From contig OU612074.1 of the NCBI GenBank assembly GCA_914767715.1, positions 13,876,062 to 13,936,061 of the forward strand: a stretch of 60,000 bases of DNA. The letters run 5' to 3'. The notes beneath the pieces were generated by a model. The model saw nothing but the letters and a program-made list of their open reading frames with translations, ran no database searches and was not told the DNA's origin. Positions 1 to 9,090 of the stretch are shown here, piece by piece. Source of the DNA: Membranipora membranacea. Lineage: Eukaryota > Bryozoa > Gymnolaemata > Cheilostomatida > Membraniporidae. The position numbers were made by a program, and so were the translations under genes. How positions within the stretch are numbered: the stretch's first letter is position 1; every line of letters starts with the position of its first letter.

Positions 1-220
1 GGCAAATAATCGCTCTTTATAATCGACCCTGAATGTTGCATCACATATTCATTCACTATTAGCTATTATGACAGCAGCAGTACAAGCTAGATATCAGTTC
101 CATTAACTGCTGTTTCTCAAGTTGTCTTCCCCTTTTATAATGCAGGATAACTCCTGACTTTACTGGATCACGTATTATTATAGGACACTGGAAATTCCAC
201 TGTCTCAAAGTGAAGACAGC

Positions 221-322
221 CAATGAGAATGTTTGGCTTAAAATAGACTGCGTATCATAATTATTTTAAGCAAATGATGCTTTGGCTTAAAATAGACTAT
301 ATGTCATAGGGCTTAAGCCAAT
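221..322 (+). promoter_or_regulatory. U3 direct repeats with paired CCAAT boxes
   Basis: GCCAATGAGA occurs at about 220 and again as GCCAATGAGATT near 313, and TTTGGCTTAAAATAGACT occurs at about 233 and 281. Paired upstream motifs 180-280 bp before a TATA box are typical of an LTR enhancer. The 3' LTR carries the same set at about 10745-10846. Function is inferred. Confidence 0.45.
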
Positions 323-503
323 GAGATTATCTTATGTACAATTTCCACATAGGTGCAATCCTGCAATCAATTATGTAAGAAAGACTGAGAGCAAAACATC
401 TTTTTACAGGGAAAACAGCACCGCACCCGCGATGAAACAGCACAGAGATGAAAAACAACAGTCTTGGGAATGATGCAAGATTTCAGCGAGCACCACCGGA
501 GAG

Positions 504-511
504 TATAAAAG
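504..511 (+). promoter_or_regulatory. TATA box of the LTR promoter
   Basis: TATAAAAG, a consensus TATA box, lies downstream of the CCAAT boxes and about 340 bp before an AATAAA signal, which is the expected U3/R order. The start site would be near 530-540. The same box is at 11028-11035 in the 3' LTR. Confidence 0.6.
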
Positions 512-844
512 GAGGAAAATTCAAGAAAAAAAAAGACAAGTGCTCACCGGATACAAAACCATATTATAGCAGTAGAAAACATGTAGTAGAGCATTTCATA
601 TTTTTATATAAATCTGATTTTAATTCAGATAAATATTTTGAGAATAAATTTTACGATAAATCAATTTTACTCTGGATTATTCACACTTTGGAGACTGGAT
701 TTATTATAAGCAAGAGGACGACAAGGATACATTGGTAATTATACTTTATTTTGAAAAGGATTATTATCATTTTTTTTATTAATAATTTTATACTTCTACA
801 TTTTTAAATTGACATTTTTGTATTCACATTTAAATTTAGAACAA

Positions 845-850
845 AATAAA
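845..850 (+). terminator. LTR polyadenylation signal
   Basis: AATAAA within ACAAAATAAATAGTTG, about 340 bp after the TATA box. In the 3' LTR the equivalent copy (about 11369) would end the element's transcript. Confidence 0.45.
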
Positions 851-929
851 TAGTTGTATTGACCTCAACTAAGCATCCGCTTGATTAAATTACTGAGTTG
901 TAAACAACCACCGAGTATCAGGATTCAAG

Positions 930-1165
930 AGTCATTAACCCAGTCTTTGACCTTGCAAAATTATTGTTTTTATAAAGCGTCAAGAATTTTATTATCTTTG
1001 AGTAGTCAAAGATACTTTGAACTAGAATTGTGAAAGTCGAATATATCATCAAGAGTCTTTAGCGCAGTCTTTGACCTTGTAAAATTATCACTCTATAAGC
1101 ATCAATAATTTTATTATCTTTGAGTAGTCAAAGATACTTTGAAATAGAATTGTGATAGGTCAATT
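930..1165 (+). repeat. Tandem duplication of about 123 bp carrying a perfect hairpin
   Basis: Two copies share CAGTCTTTGACCTTG (941 and 1065) and ATTTTATTATCTTTGAGTAG. Each contains TATCTTTGA-GTAG-TCAAAGATA, a perfect 9-bp inverted repeat with a 4-bp loop (near 995-1016 and 1117-1138). Present in both LTRs. It could be a factor-binding site or an RNA hairpin. Confidence 0.7.
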
Positions 1166-1935
1166 AAAGCATCGAGCTAAAATTAAAGCTAAATTTGAAG
1201 CGACCTAGAGCTATTCTCATTCCAGACAGAGAAGTGAATTGAAGTCTGTAACCTATCAATTGGTTACAAGGCCTGTGATTCTAATACAACTGCCGGTGTC
1301 ACCTAATTGGACTTCCAGGCACTAAACAAAGTCCAACAACCTTGTTGGAATTTAAATCTCCACAAATAAGTGAGATTATTTATAGATAACTACGCAATAT
1401 ATATATATCAAACTACGAACCACAGGCTAATATTTATTATAGCCACAAGTTCATAAACCACACACAGTTATCAATCGCTTTGTGGTGCATGAGTATTGTC
1501 TCAAGCTTATAACAAGCTTTCTGCTAGCCCAATTTAGGGATACCTGCGGTTTATTGGCAGGAGCTGCCCTTTGAATGACTAAGGAGCCAACTTCTCCTTA
1601 GTTCAAGAGTGGTCAGACTTATAAACAATTCTAAGGGTTTCTCTAAACCTGGAAAGGGAAGCCAGCTGTTCGTCTCTTGAAATTTTGCCAAGGTTAATTG
1701 ACACATGTGGTTAATTGAGTGCTACCAAATTTACACACACACACACACACACATAGAACCTGAATTACGTCATCGATATATTATTCATTCATAGATTTTA
1801 TAGAAGGAGCAAACAACTCCAAATTGAATACGCAAAGATAACTAAATTCATTAAATTACGTGTTGGAACTTGGAGTTATTCAGAGTAACTTCCTTACCCC
1901 ACTTATCTTAAATTTCCTTTTCCGTTCCTCACAGC

Positions 1936-1953
1936 TGGAACTTCTCAAGCAGA
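1936..1953 (+). other. Possible primer-binding site
   Basis: TGGAACTTCTCAAGCAGA begins two bases after the LTR end and starts with TGG, as expected for a site pairing with a tRNA 3'-CCA end. The following GATTTGAACTC looks like the complement of a tRNA T arm. I could not match it to a specific tRNA. Confidence 0.4.
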
Positions 1954-2059
1954 TTTGAACTCCCTGATCAAAATACTCGGTGTTGTATATTTTGTAAACG
2001 CGGATTTAATTTTTATTATTTTTAATTTTTTTTTATTGGTGTTATTTTTCTCTAGCGGC

Positions 2060-5000
2060 ATGTCTAAGGCATTTAGGAAATTCTGGAAGATGGTCACACC
2101 AAGCCAGAACAAGCGAAAGAAAAAGACTGCAGAGATCACTGACTCTAGCAGTGATAGCGCTTCTGATTCTGGAAAACATGATAAACGCCAGGCTCGTGCG
2201 TCCTCCTGGAAGGAAAGTCCAATCAGCTCAGAATCCTCAGACACAAACACATCAGAGTCTTCAACAGATTCTGAAGACTGTAGCACAGACTACATGCCGA
2301 TAGAAAGCGCAAATAAACCTGGAACACAATCTAAGAAGCAGAAGGCCACCAAACCTAAAACAAAGGAATCAGGCTCAGAGGATGAAGACATATTGCTCAA
2401 GAAAATAATCAAAAGGAGTAGACTTAAAGCTAAAACAACTCCAGGCATCGCAAAGAAATTAAAATTTGAACCCACCCCAGATCAGAGGAAAGATTTGACA
2501 TTCATTAAAGAAGATCAACCTTCTAACAATGCTCATGGACTTTACCCTGACATAAGAGCAGAAATAACCACGGCAAGAAAAGAAATGGATGAGCTTGAGC
2601 AAAGAGTAGATGCAAGAAACCGGGATATGCTTCAAACTAAACTGAAACTGAAACTAAGGGAAACTCAGGATAGCCCTCAAAGCCATCCACCTCGTAGCCA
2701 TTCAGAGGTAAAGGTTAGTACTAAACCTGACAAAGATACGCAATCAAAGAAAACAAAGACTGACAGTTATTCAAATGTGGTGATAAATTCAGAAATACCT
2801 TCTGCCCCATCACCAGATCATGATCTATTTGAATTCTATGAGCCCCATTGTGAGCCTCAAGGAAAGCAACAAAACCATACTTCAGGCACACCAAGTCAAA
2901 AGCATATTGAACCAGTACATATGGATATGCAATCATCTGAATCAGATAACAATGCAGCGTTTGTGACTTGTGCAGCGGTTCATGGAACTCAGCAAAAACC
3001 AATGACTAAAACAAAACCCCAAGGAAATATGAGAATTAATAATGCGTCAGGCGCCCACACTTTTATGGACAGAGGCGTAGAGAGAGAAGAGCATAGAAAA
3101 TTCTTACCTGTCAGTCATAGTAGTCCTTTGCCTGCGGTAATGATGCAGATGACCCCATCGGAGAAGAAGTTACATCAACCTGAGCAATCTCTGCAAAATA
3201 AAAGAATAAATCATCGTAAGTCACCCGTTAATACTAATCCATTTACTCCTAATTCCCGCAATCAGGACAAGACATTTGAGTTAAATAACGATGATAGTTC
3301 GGCCACTGAATATAATCCACCCAATTTGATGCACCGCCCTCGATCGTATCTTGATCAATTAACACCCCATATTACATATAAAAGGAATCCCGACTCAGAT
3401 AGTAGTGATCATAAACTAGCAAAGCGTGAGTCAAGTGCTGAAAACTCCCCTGATGAGTTTTTGCCATATTTCGATCCTCGACAAAAACTTGAGGCAATTA
3501 ATGAGAGGAGGAGGATAGAGGATAGTACCAATAAAAGATCATCAAATAAAAAGGTCATGATCTTTGATGGCGCACCCGAGGGCTATCCCTCAGATAGCAG
3601 TCTTCTTCATACGATGATGAACGCCGCAGAAGGAAATATGATGATGATGAACGCCGCAGAAGGAAATATGATGATGATGATGAACACCGCAGAAGGAAAT
3701 ATGGTGATGATGAATGCCGCAGAAGGAGTGATGATGATAACTGTCATAGACGGAAAGACAATGATGATGAACGCCGCAGAAGGAAATATGGTGATGATGA
3801 ATGCCGCAGAAGGAGTGATGATGATAACTGCCAAAGACGGAAAGACAATGATGATGAACACCGCAGAAGGAAATATGGTGATGATGAACGCCGCAGAAGG
3901 AGCGATGATGATAACTGTCATAGACGGAAAGACAATGATGATGAACGCCGCAGAAGGAAATATGGTGATGATGAATGCCGCAGAAGGAGTGATGATGATA
4001 ACTGCCAAAGACGGAAAGACAATGATGATGAACACCGCAGAAGGAAATATGGTGATGATGAACGCCGCAGAAGGAGCGATGATGATAACTGCCAAAGATG
4101 GAAAGACAATGATGATGAACGTCGCAGAAGGAAATATGATGATGATGAACGCCGCAGAAGGAAATATGATGATGATGATGATGAACGCCGCAGAAGGAAA
4201 TATGGTGATGATGAACGCCGCAGAAGGAGTAATGATGATAACTGCCAAAGACGGAAAGACAATGATGATGAACACCGCAGAAGGAAATATGGTGATGATG
4301 AACGCCGCAGAAGGAGCGATGATGATAACTGCCAAAGATGGAAAGACAATGATGACGAACGCCGCAGAAGGAAATATGGTGATGATGAACGCCGCAGAAG
4401 GAGTGATGATGATAACTGTCATAGACGGAAAGACAATGATGATGAACGCCGCAGAAGGAAATATGGTGATGATGAACGCCGCAGAAGGAGTGATGATGAT
4501 AACTGTCATAGACGGAAAGACGATGATGATCAACGCCGCAGAAGGAAAGGTGGTGATGATGATCGCCACAGAAGGAATGATGACAATGATGAACCAAGTA
4601 GAAGGAGAGATGGTAATGATGGCCGCCGCAGAAGGAATGGTGGTACTGACGACCGCCCCAGGAGAAGTAATGATGATGATGATGACAATGATGAACCAAG
4701 TAGAAGGAGAGATGGTAATGATGGCCGCCGCAGAAGGAATGGTGGTACTGACAACCGCCCCAAGAGAAGTAATGATGATGATGATGACAATGATGAACCA
4801 AGTAGAAGGAGAGATGGTAATGATGGTCGCCGCAGAAGGAATGGTGGTACTGACGACCGCCCCAGGAGAGGTAGTGATGATGATGATGACGATGATGAAC
4901 CACGTAGAAAGAAGGATGGTAATGGTGATGACCGCCGCAGAAAGAAGGATGGGAACAAGGGCCGCCCCAAACGTAGAACAGACAAAGACAGAAAAGGTAG

Positions 5001-5110
5001 AGATAATGGAGGAGGAGGCGACAGTGACCCAGACTCCTCTGATCCCAGCAGTGAAGAGTCCTTATCTGACGATGATAGTCATGACAGAAGAAGGAAACAA
5101 AAGAAGGTAA
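2060..5110 (+). CDS. LTR element ORF1: acidic/basic N-terminal Gag-like protein
   Basis: The first plausible ATG is at 2060, six bases after a strong acceptor-like tract (poly-T then CTCTAG ending 2055), so a spliced leader from the LTR is possible. The frame is also open from 1955, but without an upstream ATG. The protein begins MSKAFRKFWKMVTPSQ, then has a lysine-rich NLS-like KRKKK and long Ser/Asp/Glu stretches (SSSDSASDS), further basic clusters and a low-complexity Gln/Pro/His-rich part. From about 3598 the frame enters tandem repeats read here as MMMNAAEGN units. That reading looks like an alternative frame: the -1 frame reads DDERRRRKYG and continues into the Gag domain. I infer the protein is the N-terminal part of a larger Gag, separated from it by a single-base frame change. 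Exact role unknown. Confidence 0.6.
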   Translation: MSKAFRKFWKMVTPSQNKRKKKTAEITDSSSDSASDSGKHDKRQARASSWKESPISSESSDTNTSESSTDSEDCSTDYMPIESANKPGTQSKKQKATKPKTKESGSEDEDILLKKIIKRSRLKAKTTPGIAKKLKFEPTPDQRKDLTFIKEDQPSNNAHGLYPDIRAEITTARKEMDELEQRVDARNRDMLQTKLKLKLRETQDSPQSHPPRSHSEVKVSTKPDKDTQSKKTKTDSYSNVVINSEIPSAPSPDHDLFEFYEPHCEPQGKQQNHTSGTPSQKHIEPVHMDMQSSESDNNAAFVTCAAVHGTQQKPMTKTKPQGNMRINNASGAHTFMDRGVEREEHRKFLPVSHSSPLPAVMMQMTPSEKKLHQPEQSLQNKRINHRKSPVNTNPFTPNSRNQDKTFELNNDDSSATEYNPPNLMHRPRSYLDQLTPHITYKRNPDSDSSDHKLAKRESSAENSPDEFLPYFDPRQKLEAINERRRIEDSTNKRSSNKKVMIFDGAPEGYPSDSSLLHTMMNAAEGNMMMMNAAEGNMMMMMNTAEGNMVMMNAAEGVMMITVIDGKTMMMNAAEGNMVMMNAAEGVMMITAKDGKTMMMNTAEGNMVMMNAAEGAMMITVIDGKTMMMNAAEGNMVMMNAAEGVMMITAKDGKTMMMNTAEGNMVMMNAAEGAMMITAKDGKTMMMNVAEGNMMMMNAAEGNMMMMMMNAAEGNMVMMNAAEGVMMITAKDGKTMMMNTAEGNMVMMNAAEGAMMITAKDGKTMMTNAAEGNMVMMNAAEGVMMITVIDGKTMMMNAAEGNMVMMNAAEGVMMITVIDGKTMMINAAEGKVVMMIATEGMMTMMNQVEGEMVMMAAAEGMVVLTTAPGEVMMMMMTMMNQVEGEMVMMAAAEGMVVLTTAPREVMMMMMTMMNQVEGEMVMMVAAEGMVVLTTAPGEVVMMMMTMMNHVERRMVMVMTAAERRMGTRAAPNVEQTKTEKVEIMEEEATVTQTPLIPAVKSPYLTMIVMTEEGNKRR

Positions 5111-8100
5111 AGAAAAACAGAAATCAGGAACAGACTATTCGCTTCATTGGAATGCATGGTAAGATACCTGATTTAGATAAATTCTATAACAGCTTTCAAG
5201 ATTCATTAACGTTCACTGAATTATTGGACAGTTTTGAGTTACAAAGCCATGGTCTGGGAATCCCTAAGTATCAATGGGCTAGACTACTGGCAACATATTT
5301 CAAAGATAGTGCATTATTAGCATACCAATCACTAATTAAAAACAAACCACATGTGGCTGACGATTATGATAAGCTCGTAAGAAAGTTAAAGAAAAAGCTC
5401 AGCTCAAAAGGGGGACTTATTAAATCTACCGAGTTGTTTACTAAAGCGAAGGGATCAGACAGTGTAGGTAAATATTTTACAAGTATCACCAGTCTAGCAA
5501 AACAAACATTTCCTGATCTAGGTGAAGCAGCCCTAGACGAAATTATAAAATCTCAGTTCATTAGAGGATTGGATAATCGTACTAAGAGGCAAGTCCTTAA
5601 CAGAGGACAGATCACATTACAAGAGGCATTTAGAATGGCCGAGCGGATTGAAAATACAAGCGTGGTATTAGATAATGACCCTGTCTCACGCAATACACGT
5701 CGTCCTACTCATGGACATACCCATGCCATTATGGCATCACAAGATAATGAATTGATGCAATCATTAGTAAAACAGGTCAAAGATTTAGACGTAAGGAATA
5801 GACAGCAAGTGGCTGATCAAGATAGGCAGTTGAATAACCAAAGGTCAAATTGGCAGCCTAGATCAGCTTCAAATAATAGGTTTCAACCAAGTAATCAGAA
5901 TTTAAACCAAAATAGATTTGGCCAAAGACAATTTGGGACGCAATATAGACCTAACACGGATCGATTTGGGAACCCACAGAGAACACAGTATAATCAAAAT
6001 TATAACCGTAATCATGGCTACAATAATAATGTGGGATACAATGCTAGACCACAATATCAATCATACAACAGGGGTAATAATCATAGTGATGCCAGACCGC
6101 CATATGAATCTAATCAGGGTCGTTATAATAATCTTAGAAACACACCAGGTCAATCTCTAAACAGAAATTTGAGACCAAGTGCAGGCCCACAAAATAACCG
6201 GTCAGATCCGGAAACCGCATTAAGAAATTATGCTCAAGAAAATTTACAGCCCGCTAATAATCTTACTCATCGAGGAGGCCAACGATGCTCACGATGTCTA
6301 GTGGTAGGCCACAATGCCTACTCTTGTAGAACTAACCCTAATGCAAACAGGACTTCATTTGGCATGATGGTTGGAGAAGAAATTTTGTGGCCAATGTTAG
6401 CACACAGAGGAAATGTAGAGAAAATTGATGAACAACACACACCCTTGCAAAAGGTGGAACAGTTGACAGAAAAGGTTGAAAATGCTCACTGCACAAATCA
6501 TGACAGCAAGGCGGTTTTTCCGTTGGTATTTGAGGAAAAACTTTATGGAATGACCGAAGTAGATAATGAACACTCACCTTCATATCCAGTAGAAAATAAT
6601 CAATGTGAAGATACGGATGACACAAGTAGTGCTGAGCGCCCAGTACATGGTCAGAAACCATCTCACCACACGTCATCTTATGACACATTATCAGATGATA
6701 ACTTATTCACGCCCACACCACAATCTGTAGAATTTGTGTACTCTACAATAACACAACCAGCAAATTATGTTTATAAACTACAACCATCACGATTAGATTC
6801 TGGGAGAAGGGTTATTAATTTATCTCAAATGTTAAATGAAAATTCAAGCTACAGCTCAGTGGGAAGCTATCAAGATGTCCAGAAAGAGGATGAAGTTTTC
6901 ACCCTCGATGAAGAAAGGGAGGCAGAGGTCTTCCTAGACGCAGTAAAACATTGGGAATTTTGGTTTCGCAGGGTAGAGGCCAAATTGACATTAGAACTAA
7001 GTAGTTACAAGGTATGGGAATATTTGCACGAGTTACTATGGGAAAATGTGCCAGATTATCGCATGATATCAGGACCCCATCCAGGGAGTACACGCCGCCA
7101 CCATGTCTACATGATGTTTGATAATATGAATATGCCTAGAGACCGAGGCAAGTCAGTTATGCGATCAGTTAGCACACAAAATTCTATTACATCAGATTCA
7201 AACAGAAAATTGGAAATTAAATCTGATCTAGAGCGCTTAGTCAAAAGAAACGATGAGCTAGTTTTACAGCAAACAAAGTTGAGACGACAGGGTTACACAT
7301 TTCTGTTTGGGGTAAAATGTCTAACCATGCTCATGCTGATATTGATACACCAGACAAAAGGAAACTCTATTGATAATATGCAACCTATGATATGCCATCA
7401 AAATTCTGGACTTGACTCAAGATCACACTTGCTCAGGTTAGAGAATTCTACACAATGCCCAAAATATGTGGAGTCTAATGACGCCGTACAGAAAATAAGT
7501 ATGGTATTTTACCAGCAGCTTCCGATTACGGAGCAGGAAATCGGGTTTTTATGTTATGAACGTATTACAACTATCAGAACATTCCTATATTTTTTCGCTG
7601 ATGAACGAGTTCATCATGAAACCGAAAGTTATGAGCCTGTTTCACTGGAAGTTTGCCAAGATATGATACACCGTAAAGGACTCGTTGGAAACATGCTATA
7701 TGAAAAGAATGGAGAAACTTCCCTTCATGCTTCAACAACGCCAACTTACACCTGGTGTTGTAAGTGGTTTAATAAAACCGTTCATGATTACATACTGGAA
7801 AAGGGATACTTGTATTACAATACAAAATCAAAAGTGATTAAAACCTCATTAGGAAATGTTCATGGATGTGATTACCTGAGTGGAAATTGTGTAATTCCAG
7901 GGTATGGGACCATCATGTGGGAACCGCAATTAAATGAAACATGTAGGTACACTGTATGGGACACAAAAACAGGGGAATTTTGGAATAATAACTGGTTGTC
8001 TTCCGATAGAATAATGGGTTTGAGTTTCGTGGAACATGGGCTGGAAAGGACAGAGTTATGCCCAGAAACCGGAAAACAACCAGCTATTTCGGCGCTAATA

Positions 8101-9090
8101 TCAGATCAAGGTTTTTATGTTTCTAATTCATCTCCCATCGCAATAGGTCAGAGTAGTTCCTCATACATGCCAGCAATACCACCACAAGGTGCAACGCCAG
8201 ACATTCAAGGTACTTATGCCACATTTAATTCAATTGGACAATCATTAACAATTTCCATAAGAAAGAATGCTATAAAAACATTCTGGACTGGGGTACAATA
8301 CCTTTGTGAGCATGAGAAAACAGCACTCCAATTCTTTAGAGCGATTATAAAAGCCGAGCCGACCTTCACTATTAGACAATTGTTGTCTGACCCATATGTA
8401 ACAGCGAGGATGTTGACCAGCTCTGTGGTGGCAGTAGATTCCTGTATTCCTGTAAATAGTTATAATTTAAATATAACTAGGGTTCACAAGGGTTGTCTAA
8501 ACCGAGTGCCTATACAATTTAATTGGATGAAAAATTCAAACGCCACAGGATACTTAGACCCACACACAAACATTATACACAAAAATGCTATTGAAATAGA
8601 CTGCCACACCGCTGCATCAACCATGATCAGTTTAAACGGGTCAACTTATGAATACACATGGAAGGACGGAACATATAGACTTATGGGTGATATTGCAGAA
8701 ATGAGAACCAAGGCTTTCCATCCTAATATTACATTTCAACCCTTGCCACTGAATATATATCGAGAAGATAGAGAAATGGTTCCAATTGCAGACATATATT
8801 CCAAAGGGGAACTGCTAAATGATTTTGTGGAAACTATAGCATTTGAGAGAAAAAGAATGAGACAGGTTGGATTATGGCCAAACTCAGGAAAAATTGCAAC
8901 GTCAGACATCACTACAAATACATCAAAATTGAATTTTTTTGATTGGTTTACAGCAGGTTGGCATAAAATCTTGCAATATTGGACAATAGCAGTAAATGGT
9001 TTGGTCACACTCTTTGTGTTGGTTGTAATGTGTCAATGCTTCAAAAGTGGTGTGAAGAGATTGATTCCGCAAAATGTAAGGGACAAATAG
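3598..9090 (+). CDS. LTR element ORF2: Gag-nucleocapsid fused in frame to an envelope-like glycoprotein
   Basis: Open from 3598 to the stop at 9090; the first ATG after the repeat is 5152, giving 1312 aa. Upstream codons read as D/E-R repeats and an acidic Ser linker. Residues from Met5152: about 1-170 resemble a retrotransposon Gag capsid region (QWARLLATYFKDSALLAY); 210-350 are Asn/Gln/Arg-rich, RNA-binding-like; 379-392 form a CX2CX4HX4C zinc knuckle (CSRCLVVGHNAYSC); 395-680 are acidic and unassigned; 682-713 look coiled-coil; 715-735 is a hydrophobic signal/anchor segment; 736-1275 are Cys-rich with about nine N-glycosylation sequons and motifs TWCCKW, CDYLSGNC and GTIMW; 1277-1297 is a transmembrane segment with a short basic tail. 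The order Gag-NC-TM-ectodomain-TM without pol is unusual. The glycoprotein family is not identified. Confidence 0.75.
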   Translation, partial: QSSSYDDERRRRKYDDDERRRRKYDDDDEHRRRKYGDDECRRRSDDDNCHRRKDNDDERRRRKYGDDECRRRSDDDNCQRRKDNDDEHRRRKYGDDERRRRSDDDNCHRRKDNDDERRRRKYGDDECRRRSDDDNCQRRKDNDDEHRRRKYGDDERRRRSDDDNCQRWKDNDDERRRRKYDDDERRRRKYDDDDDERRRRKYGDDERRRRSNDDNCQRRKDNDDEHRRRKYGDDERRRRSDDDNCQRWKDNDDERRRRKYGDDERRRRSDDDNCHRRKDNDDERRRRKYGDDERRRRSDDDNCHRRKDDDDQRRRRKGGDDDRHRRNDDNDEPSRRRDGNDGRRRRNGGTDDRPRRSNDDDDDNDEPSRRRDGNDGRRRRNGGTDNRPKRSNDDDDDNDEPSRRRDGNDGRRRRNGGTDDRPRRGSDDDDDDDEPRRKKDGNGDDRRRKKDGNKGRPKRRTDKDRKGRDNGGGGDSDPDSSDPSSEESLSDDDSHDRRRKQKKVKKNRNQEQTIRFIGMHGKIPDLDKFYNSFQDSLTFTELLDSFELQSHGLGIPKYQWARLLATYFKDSALLAYQSLIKNKPHVADDYDKLVRKLKKKLSSKGGLIKSTELFTKAKGSDSVGKYFTSITSLAKQTFPDLGEAALDEIIKSQFIRGLDNRTKRQVLNRGQITLQEAFRMAERIENTSVVLDNDPVSRNTRRPTHGHTHAIMASQDNELMQSLVKQVKDLDVRNRQQVADQDRQLNNQRSNWQPRSASNNRFQPSNQNLNQNRFGQRQFGTQYRPNTDRFGNPQRTQYNQNYNRNHGYNNNVGYNARPQYQSYNRGNNHSDARPPYESNQGRYNNLRNTPGQSLNRNLRPSAGPQNNRSDPETALRNYAQENLQPANNLTHRGGQRCSRCLVVGHNAYSCRTNPNANRTSFGMMVGEEILWPMLAHRGNVEKIDEQHTPLQKVEQLTEKVENAHCTNHDSKAVFPLVFEEKLYGMTEVDNEHSPSYPVENNQCEDTDDTSSAERPVHGQKPSHHTSSYDTLSDDNLFTPTPQSVEFVYSTITQPANYVYKLQPSRLDSGRRVINLSQMLNENSSYSSVGSYQDVQKEDEVFTLDEEREAEVFLDAVKHWEFWFRRVEAKLTLELSSYKVWEYLHELLWENVPDYRMISGPHPGSTRRHHVYMMFDNMNMPRDRGKSVMRSVSTQNSITSDSNRKLEIKSDLERLVKRNDELVLQQTKLRRQGYTFLFGVKCLTMLMLILIHQTKGNSIDNMQPMICHQNSGLDSRSHLLRLENSTQCPKYVESNDAVQKISMVFYQQLPITEQEIGFLCYERITTIRTFLYFFADERVHHETESYEPVSLEVCQDMIHRKGLVGNMLYEKNGETSLHASTTPTYTWCCKWFNKTVHDYILEKGYLYYNTKSKVIKTSLGNVHGCDYLSGNCVIPGYGTIMWEPQLNETCRYTVWDTKTGEFWNNNWLSSDRIMGLSFVEHGLERTELCPETGKQPAISALISDQGFYVSNSSPIAIGQSSSSYMPAIPPQGATPDIQGTYATFNSIGQSLTISIRKNAIKTFWTGVQYLCEHEKTALQFFRAIIKAEPTFTIRQLLSDPYVTARMLTSSVVAVDSCIPVNSYNLNITRVHKGCLNRVPIQFNWMKNSNATGYLDPHTNIIHKNAIEIDCHTAASTMISLNGSTYEYTWKDGTYRLMGDIAEMRTKAFHPNITFQPLPLNIYREDREMVPIADIYSKGELLNDFVETIAFERKRMRQVGLWPNSGKIATSDITTNTSKLNFFDWFTAGWHKILQYWTIAVNGLVTLFVLVVMCQCFKSGVKRLIPQNVRDK
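3601..4870 (+). repeat. Coding tandem repeats, 87-bp and 102-bp units
   Basis: Units are built on GATGATGAACGCCGCAGAAG. From about 3610 to 4555 the long period is 87 bp (29 codons), alternating GDDERRRRS- and NDDERRRRKY-type modules. From about 4576 to 4880 three 102-bp (34-codon) units follow. Every indel seen is a multiple of three, so both plus-strand frames 1 and 2 stay open throughout. Frame 1 gives alternating acidic/arginine blocks, frame 2 Met/Ala-rich units. Confidence 0.85.

Larger units (their letters stand above)
1..1933 (+). repeat. 5' LTR (left end outside the window)
   Basis: Matches 10525-12515. The right end is placed at TTCCGTTCCTCACA (ending 1933), because the 3' copy carries the same CCGTTCCTCACA ending at 12515, and LTRs usually end in CA. 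It contains CCAAT-type boxes (about 220 and 313), a TATA box at 504, a polyadenylation signal near 845, two 123-bp direct repeats with a perfect hairpin, and an AC microsatellite near 1733. By these signals R would run from about 530 to 870 and U5 from there to 1933. Confidence 0.82.

Noticed and set aside
448-738. 96-codon open frame in the LTR (repeated at 10972-11262)
   Set aside because: It starts upstream of the TATA box, so the expected LTR transcript would lack its ATG. Identity between copies simply reflects LTR identity.
3590-4985. Long minus-strand His/Ser-rich and Ile/Phe-rich open frames
   Set aside because: They are shadows of the three-base-periodic coding repeat on the plus strand.
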